64,000 bases of DNA, taken from Muribaculaceae bacterium (GTDB taxonomy: Bacteria > Bacteroidota > Bacteroidia > Bacteroidales > Muribaculaceae). This document shows positions 60,140-64,000 of this stretch, in pieces. Both the position numbers and the translations under genes were made by a program. A model generated the notes under the pieces. That model did not search any database, was not told where the DNA came from, and saw only the letters and a list, made by a program, of their open reading frames with translations. Position 1 is the stretch's first letter. Each line of letters begins with the position of its first letter. Location of the stretch: the NCBI GenBank assembly GCA_029061255.1, contig JAIDSL010000101.1, forward strand, positions 1 through 64,000. The letters run 5' to 3'.

Positions 60140-61219
60140 ATGAAACATCTCATTGACCCTACCGACCTGTCGGTAGAAGAAACCAGGGAAATCATTGACC
60201 TTGCTCTAGACATCATTGCCAACAGAGCAAAATATTCAGAGAAATGCAAGGGCAAGAAACTCGCAACTCTCTTCTATGAACCTTCTACGAGAACACGCCT
60301 AAGCTTCACAGCAGCGATGATGGAACTTGGAGGCAACGTGCTCGGCTTCGCTGATGCTGCAAGCAGTTCTGTAAGCAAGGGTGAGACAGTGCGTGATACT
60401 GTCCGTGTAGTAGAGAATTTCGCCGACATCATAGCCATGCGTCATTTCTTGGAGGGTGCTCAGCTTGCTGCCACTGAAGTGAGCCGTGTGCCAATAATAA
60501 ATGCCGGCGACGGAAGCCACGCTCATCCCACACAGACACTGACCGACCTTCTTACTATCACAAGAGAGCTCGGCAGACTCGACAATCTTACAATCGGATT
60601 CTGTGGCGACCTGCGCTTCGGACGCACTGTCCACAGCCTCATCAAGGCTTTGTCGCGCCAAAAAGGGATAAAGATAGTGCTTATCGCCCCTCCACAGCTG
60701 AGGCTTCCTGACTATATAAAGCAGGACGTATGCGATCGTCTTGGCCTTGAATATAAGGAAGTGGACACTCTTGAGGAAGCAATGCCTGAACTTGATGTGC
60801 TATATATGACACGTGTACAGAAAGAACGCTTCCTTGATGAAGACGAATACGAAGCAGTGAAAGATTCTTTTGTGCTCGACTGCGACAAGATGAAGCTTGC
60901 AAAAGAAAAGATGGCTGTGCTCCACCCACTTCCACGCGTCAACGAAATTCTCGAGGAAGTCGATGCCGACCCAAGGGCTGCATATTTCCGTCAGGTAGAG
61001 AATGGCAAGTTTGTGCGTATGGCTCTCATCTCAAGCCTTCTTGACTGGAAAGATGATCCAAAGCACGATATGCCGGCTGTAGAGGAAGTTGATGTTCCTG
61101 ACCATCTGCGTTGTGAAAACAAGAAGTGCATCACACGCAATGAAAAATCACCTCGCCGCGCCTACCGCTCGGCAGATGGATCTCTGCGTTGCCGCTACTG
61201 CGACCACAAATTTAAATGA
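60140..61219 (+). CDS. pyrB: Aspartate carbamoyltransferase catalytic chain fused to the PyrI-type zinc domain
   Basis: Joins carbamoyl phosphate to aspartate. Residues 1-310 are a catalytic chain: [12 protein letters not shown] near 50 (carbamoyl phosphate loop), MRHFLEGAQ near 100, [15 protein letters not shown] near 129, and [11 protein letters not shown] near 256. Residues 318-359 are extra and match the zinc module of the regulatory chain PyrI: C325-x4-C330 ... C351-x2-C354, with the words LRCENKKCI and [10 protein letters not shown] close to E. coli PyrI. The PyrI N-terminal allosteric domain is missing. So the enzyme probably keeps the structural zinc contact but not the nucleotide-binding regulation; that is inference. 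Confidence 0.92.
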   Translation: MKHLIDPTDLSVEETREIIDLALDIIANRAKYSEKCKGKKLATLFYEPSTRTRLSFTAAMMELGGNVLGFADAASSSVSKGETVRDTVRVVENFADIIAMRHFLEGAQLAATEVSRVPIINAGDGSHAHPTQTLTDLLTITRELGRLDNLTIGFCGDLRFGRTVHSLIKALSRQKGIKIVLIAPPQLRLPDYIKQDVCDRLGLEYKEVDTLEEAMPELDVLYMTRVQKERFLDEDEYEAVKDSFVLDCDKMKLAKEKMAVLHPLPRVNEILEEVDADPRAAYFRQVENGKFVRMALISSLLDWKDDPKHDMPAVEEVDVPDHLRCENKKCITRNEKSPRRAYRSADGSLRCRYCDHKFK

Positions 61220-61229
61220 CAAATATAGT

Positions 61230-61255
61230 CCTGAAGCGAGTGAAACCGCTTCAGG
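61230..61255 (+). promoter_or_regulatory. Hairpin between pyrB and the amidotransferase gene
   Basis: CCTGAAGCG, loop AGTGAAAC, CGCTTCAGG: nine perfect pairs, no T-tract. A possible weak terminator or leader structure of the following gene. Confidence 0.5.
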
Positions 61256-61295
61256 GCACCATCTACAGTAAAGAACAGGTAAAAAAATTACAATC

Positions 61296-63194
61296 TTGGA
61301 ACCACTGAAACATGAATGCGGCATTGCTATGATCCGCCTCCGCAAGCCCATAAGCTACTACAAAGAAAAATATGGCAGCTACGCGTATGCCCTCAATAAG
61401 CTATATCTTCTAATGGAGAAACAGCACAATAGAGGGCAGGAAGGCGCCGGTGTCGGAGTTGTCAACCTAAAGGCAAATCCGGGGCATGAATACGTCTGGA
61501 GAGAGCGAGAGTTAGGTCCGCAAGCCATCCAGGAGATATTCAATCGTATCGGTAAGCGTCTTGAAGAAGCCGGTCTTGAAAATATGACTCCCCTCGAAGC
61601 TGAGACTGAGGCTCCAATGATTGGTGAAATTTATCTCGGACATCTAAGATACTCCACTACTGGGAAAAGCGGAATGTCGTATGTTCACCCCTTCTTGCGC
61701 CGAAATAACTGGAGAAGTCGTAATCTATTGATGTGTGGCAACTTCAACATGACAAACGTCGACACTCTTTTCGATTCGGTAGTGAGCCGTGGGCAACATC
61801 CTCGACTTCACAGCGACACCATCATTCTTCTTGAAATGCTCGGGTATGCCCTCGACAAGGAGAACCATCGCTTATACAGAATTCATCGCGACAATGACCC
61901 TGAAAATTTTGTTGACAAGAACCTTGAGGAAATCATAGAAGAGGAACTTGACATTCGAAATGTACTCAAGGCATCAGCTCCTGAATGGGACGGAGGATAC
62001 GTGATTTGTGGTGCCACCGGGTCAGGCAACGTTTTCGTGTTCCGCGATCCTAACGGAATAAGGCCGGCGTACTATTATATTGACGACGAGATTATAATTG
62101 CAACTTCTGAACGTCCGCAGATACAGACAGTCTTCAGAGTGTCGCAAGACAGCATACACGAGCTTGAACCGGGAGAAGCACTGCTTGTGTCAATTGATGG
62201 CATCCCTACGATAGAGCGAATATTGCCTCAGCAGTCCAATTCAAAATGCAGCTTCGAGCGTATCTATTTCTCACGTGGAAGCGACAGTGAAATCTATAAT
62301 GAGCGAAAAGAGCTTGGACGTCTGCTTGTAGACAAAGTGGTAGATGCAGTGGAAGGAAACATTTCCAATACCGTATTCTCATATATTCCCAACACAGCTG
62401 AAGTCGCGTTTTATGGCCTTGTGGAGGGTCTTGAAGAGTATCTCAACGAATATAAAGCCAACCGTATTCTCGCTCTTCAAAGTGACGGCAAATTGAATCG
62501 TGAATCCATAAGGAAAGTCATGGAAACCGAGGTGAGGATAGAAAAAGCCGCCATAAAGGATATCAAGCTCCGCACTTTCATTGCAGAAGGTGATGTTCGC
62601 AATGATCTGGCAGCCCATGTTTACGACATCTCTTATGGTTGCCTTCGCCCCGGAATCGACTCTTTGGTAGTGATCGACGACTCTATAGTTCGCGGCACGA
62701 CTCTCAAACAGTCAATCCTGAATATGCTTGCGCGGCTTAATCCAAAGAAGATTGTCGTGGTGTCGTCATCGCCTCAAGTAAGATATCCCGACTATTACGG
62801 CATAGATATGAGCCGCATGGATGAATTCATCGCGTTCAAGGCTGCCGTAGCACTCCTGAAGGAACGCGGAATGGAATATGTGCTCGCCTCAACATATGCT
62901 GCATGCAAAAAGGAAGTGGAGAAATCGAATGATGAGCCTCTGACTAATCATGTCAAAAACATTTATTCCCATTTCACTGATCAGCAGATCTCACACAAGA
63001 TTGCAAAAATGGTGAAGCCGCAGGATATGGAGGTAGAAATCGTCTACCAGACTGTGGAGGGTCTTCATAAGGCATGCCCGAATCATCCGGGCGACTGGTA
63101 TTTCTCTGGCAACTATCCTACGCAAGGTGGCATCCGACGAGTAAACCAGGCTTACATAGACTGGTATGAAGGTAACTCATCAAAACGAAATTAA
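61296..63194 (+). CDS. purF: Amidophosphoribosyltransferase (PurF-type)
   Basis: Glutamine amidotransferase/phosphoribosyltransferase of purine synthesis in a form about 130 residues longer than E. coli PurF. TTG start (61296): no ATG precedes it after an in-frame TAA (61269), and the resulting MEPLKHECGIAMIRL matches the known start of Bacteroides homologues. Cys8 is the glutaminase nucleophile. KQHNRGQEGAGV near 44 and YLGHLRYSTTGKS near 108 belong to the Ntn domain. The PRPP site is VVIDDSIVRGTTLKQS near 457. A long spacer (about 350-450) and C-terminal extension are typical of this Bacteroidota branch, so it may be a paralogue with a different role. Confidence 0.82.
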   Translation: MEPLKHECGIAMIRLRKPISYYKEKYGSYAYALNKLYLLMEKQHNRGQEGAGVGVVNLKANPGHEYVWRERELGPQAIQEIFNRIGKRLEEAGLENMTPLEAETEAPMIGEIYLGHLRYSTTGKSGMSYVHPFLRRNNWRSRNLLMCGNFNMTNVDTLFDSVVSRGQHPRLHSDTIILLEMLGYALDKENHRLYRIHRDNDPENFVDKNLEEIIEEELDIRNVLKASAPEWDGGYVICGATGSGNVFVFRDPNGIRPAYYYIDDEIIIATSERPQIQTVFRVSQDSIHELEPGEALLVSIDGIPTIERILPQQSNSKCSFERIYFSRGSDSEIYNERKELGRLLVDKVVDAVEGNISNTVFSYIPNTAEVAFYGLVEGLEEYLNEYKANRILALQSDGKLNRESIRKVMETEVRIEKAAIKDIKLRTFIAEGDVRNDLAAHVYDISYGCLRPGIDSLVVIDDSIVRGTTLKQSILNMLARLNPKKIVVVSSSPQVRYPDYYGIDMSRMDEFIAFKAAVALLKERGMEYVLASTYAACKKEVEKSNDEPLTNHVKNIYSHFTDQQISHKIAKMVKPQDMEVEIVYQTVEGLHKACPNHPGDWYFSGNYPTQGGIRRVNQAYIDWYEGNSSKRN

Positions 63195-63200
63195 AGACAG

Positions 63201-63812
63201 ATGACAATCAACCATGGCGCAGACCATCGGGAGATAGAAGAAATGAAAAATCTCCTGAAAGAAGAGGTAGGCTTTCTTCCGGCCGGCCCCGGACTTGATC
63301 ATGCGCTTAGGCAAGCTGAATGGATGCGTGTAGACGCAAAGTATGTTGTCATTGAGATGGGGAAGATTTGCCCCGATGTCTTCATTGTCAAAGACGGCAT
63401 CATCCGAGTGTGGGATTTCGATGGAGAAAAAGAACGCACTTTCGGCTTCGGATTGCCTGGAACCATCTTCGAATCAAAACATTCGTTTGTGATGCATGGG
63501 CCATCCTACTATCAAGTGGAGACATGCTGCCCCTCTACAATCCTTCGCATACCGGAAAAGGAATTCTGGAAAACTGTAGAAAATGACAATAGCTTTGCAA
63601 TCTTTATGTTGCATAATGCTTATGGAGAGCTTTACAGTCATGAATTCAAAGAAAGCACCATCAACAATGGCACTGCCCGCGAACGATTCGAGGCAATGCT
63701 GAAATACCGCCCCGTGATACTCGAGAAAGTACCACAAAAAATCATCGCATCCTATCTCGGTATAACTTCCGAATACTTCAGCGTTCTGAAGCGCCGCCTT
63801 CTAAAAGGCTAA
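63201..63812 (+). CDS. Crp/Fnr family transcriptional regulator
   Basis: Cyclic-nucleotide-binding-like N-terminal domain (about 30-140; PDVFIVKDGIIRVWDFDGE and GPSYYQVETCCPSTILRIPE) and a C-terminal winged-helix HTH (about 165-203; IASYLGITSEYFSVLKRRL). Regulators of this short type (about 200 residues) are common in Bacteroidota, and most do not bind cAMP. It starts 6 bp after the amidotransferase stop, so the two are co-transcribed. It may control the adjacent purine or pyrimidine genes, but the sequence alone does not show this. Confidence 0.85.
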   Translation: MTINHGADHREIEEMKNLLKEEVGFLPAGPGLDHALRQAEWMRVDAKYVVIEMGKICPDVFIVKDGIIRVWDFDGEKERTFGFGLPGTIFESKHSFVMHGPSYYQVETCCPSTILRIPEKEFWKTVENDNSFAIFMLHNAYGELYSHEFKESTINNGTARERFEAMLKYRPVILEKVPQKIIASYLGITSEYFSVLKRRLLKG

Positions 63813-63909
63813 TTCCAAAGCCTCAAAACGCCACAACCCCAAAACGCCCAAATCTTCACAAAAAGTAAATTTCTTAAACCAGATTAAGTAATCTTGTGGA
63901 TTTTTGGTC

Positions 63910-63917
63910 TATATTTG
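63910..63917 (+). promoter_or_regulatory. -7 box for the last, partial gene
   Basis: TATATTTG, exact consensus, 51 bp before the ATG at 63968. No TTTG at the right distance upstream. Confidence 0.5.
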
Positions 63918-63967
63918 CATTTGAATAAAAAAAGAAGTAAAATAATCACAAATTCACGAGATCGCTT

Positions 63968-64000
63968 ATGAGGAAATTATTACTTACTCTTGCAGCCGCC
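63968..64000 (+). CDS. Start of a secreted or membrane protein (3' end outside window)
   Basis: Only 11 codons are present: MRKLLLTLAAA, the beginning of a signal peptide. A -7 box (63910) precedes it. Function unreadable. Confidence 0.6.
   Translation, partial: MRKLLLTLAAA

Overview
The window looks like a chromosomal segment of a gut-type Bacteroidota (order Bacteroidales, probably Muribaculaceae or a close relative). The evidence is promoters of the Bacteroidota kind (-33 TTTG, about 20 bp, -7 TAnnTTTG), weak ribosome-binding sites, a large FimA/Mfa1-type fimbrillin locus, a BspA-like LRR protein, GldE, and Bacteroidales-style housekeeping proteins (alpha2-type GlyRS, bifunctional DAHP synthase/chorismate mutase, SpmA-SpmB fusion). 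No rRNA, tRNA, CRISPR array, integrase or transposase was seen.

Layout. 1-2.2 kb (+): end of gldE and a phosphopantetheinyl transferase. 2.2-13.4 kb (-): TIGR02757 protein, GHL10-type glycosidase, a glyS-lemA-FKBP-S9 peptidase operon, a secreted carbohydrate-binding-like protein with a C-terminal sorting-type tail, and a dicarboxylate/amino-acid symporter. 13.7-34.1 kb (+): a 20-kb surface-fimbria locus. It holds a fimbrillin-like protein with a FISUMP/C-type-lectin-like end, a lipoprotein ending in a metzincin-like zinc site, an OmpA-DUF3575 protein, a DUF5119 lipoprotein, six tandem paralogous fimbrillins, a shorter fimbrillin, and two long fimbrillins with DUF1566/FISUMP-like adhesive ends. 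34.2-45.6 kb (+): prephenate dehydratase, DAHP synthase/chorismate mutase, OPT transporter, L,D-transpeptidase, malate dehydrogenase, a Gly/Pro-rich secreted protein, trpS, a zinc-type ABC binding protein and ATPase without a permease, and an SpmA/B fusion. 45.7-61.2 kb (+): every gene for de novo UMP synthesis (pyrC, carA, carB, pyrK-pyrD fusion, pyrF, pyrE, pyrB), interrupted by an AAA/PD-(D/E)XK gene and an AT-rich BspA-like gene. 61.3-64 kb: PurF-type amidotransferase, a Crp/Fnr regulator and the first 11 codons of a secreted protein.

Most striking are: (1) the multi-fimbrillin operon, whose members share an Arg/Lys at nearly the same place after the lipobox and often a common VP-containing C-terminus, as expected of protease-matured, strand-exchange pili; (2) the metzincin site on a fimbria-linked lipoprotein; (3) domain fusions in the pyrimidine pathway (PyrK-PyrD, and PyrB carrying only the PyrI zinc module); (4) a promoter, 17-codon leader ORF and strong intrinsic terminator ahead of pyrC; and (5) two dispersed intergenic repeat families. 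One is a 7-bp-period array (CATAATG/CATAATT) that places stop codons in all three frames at gene ends. The other is a GC-rich palindrome (GGACGCACG-n3-CGTGCGTCC).

Functions are assigned by reading motifs and remembered family features; no database search or computation was run.
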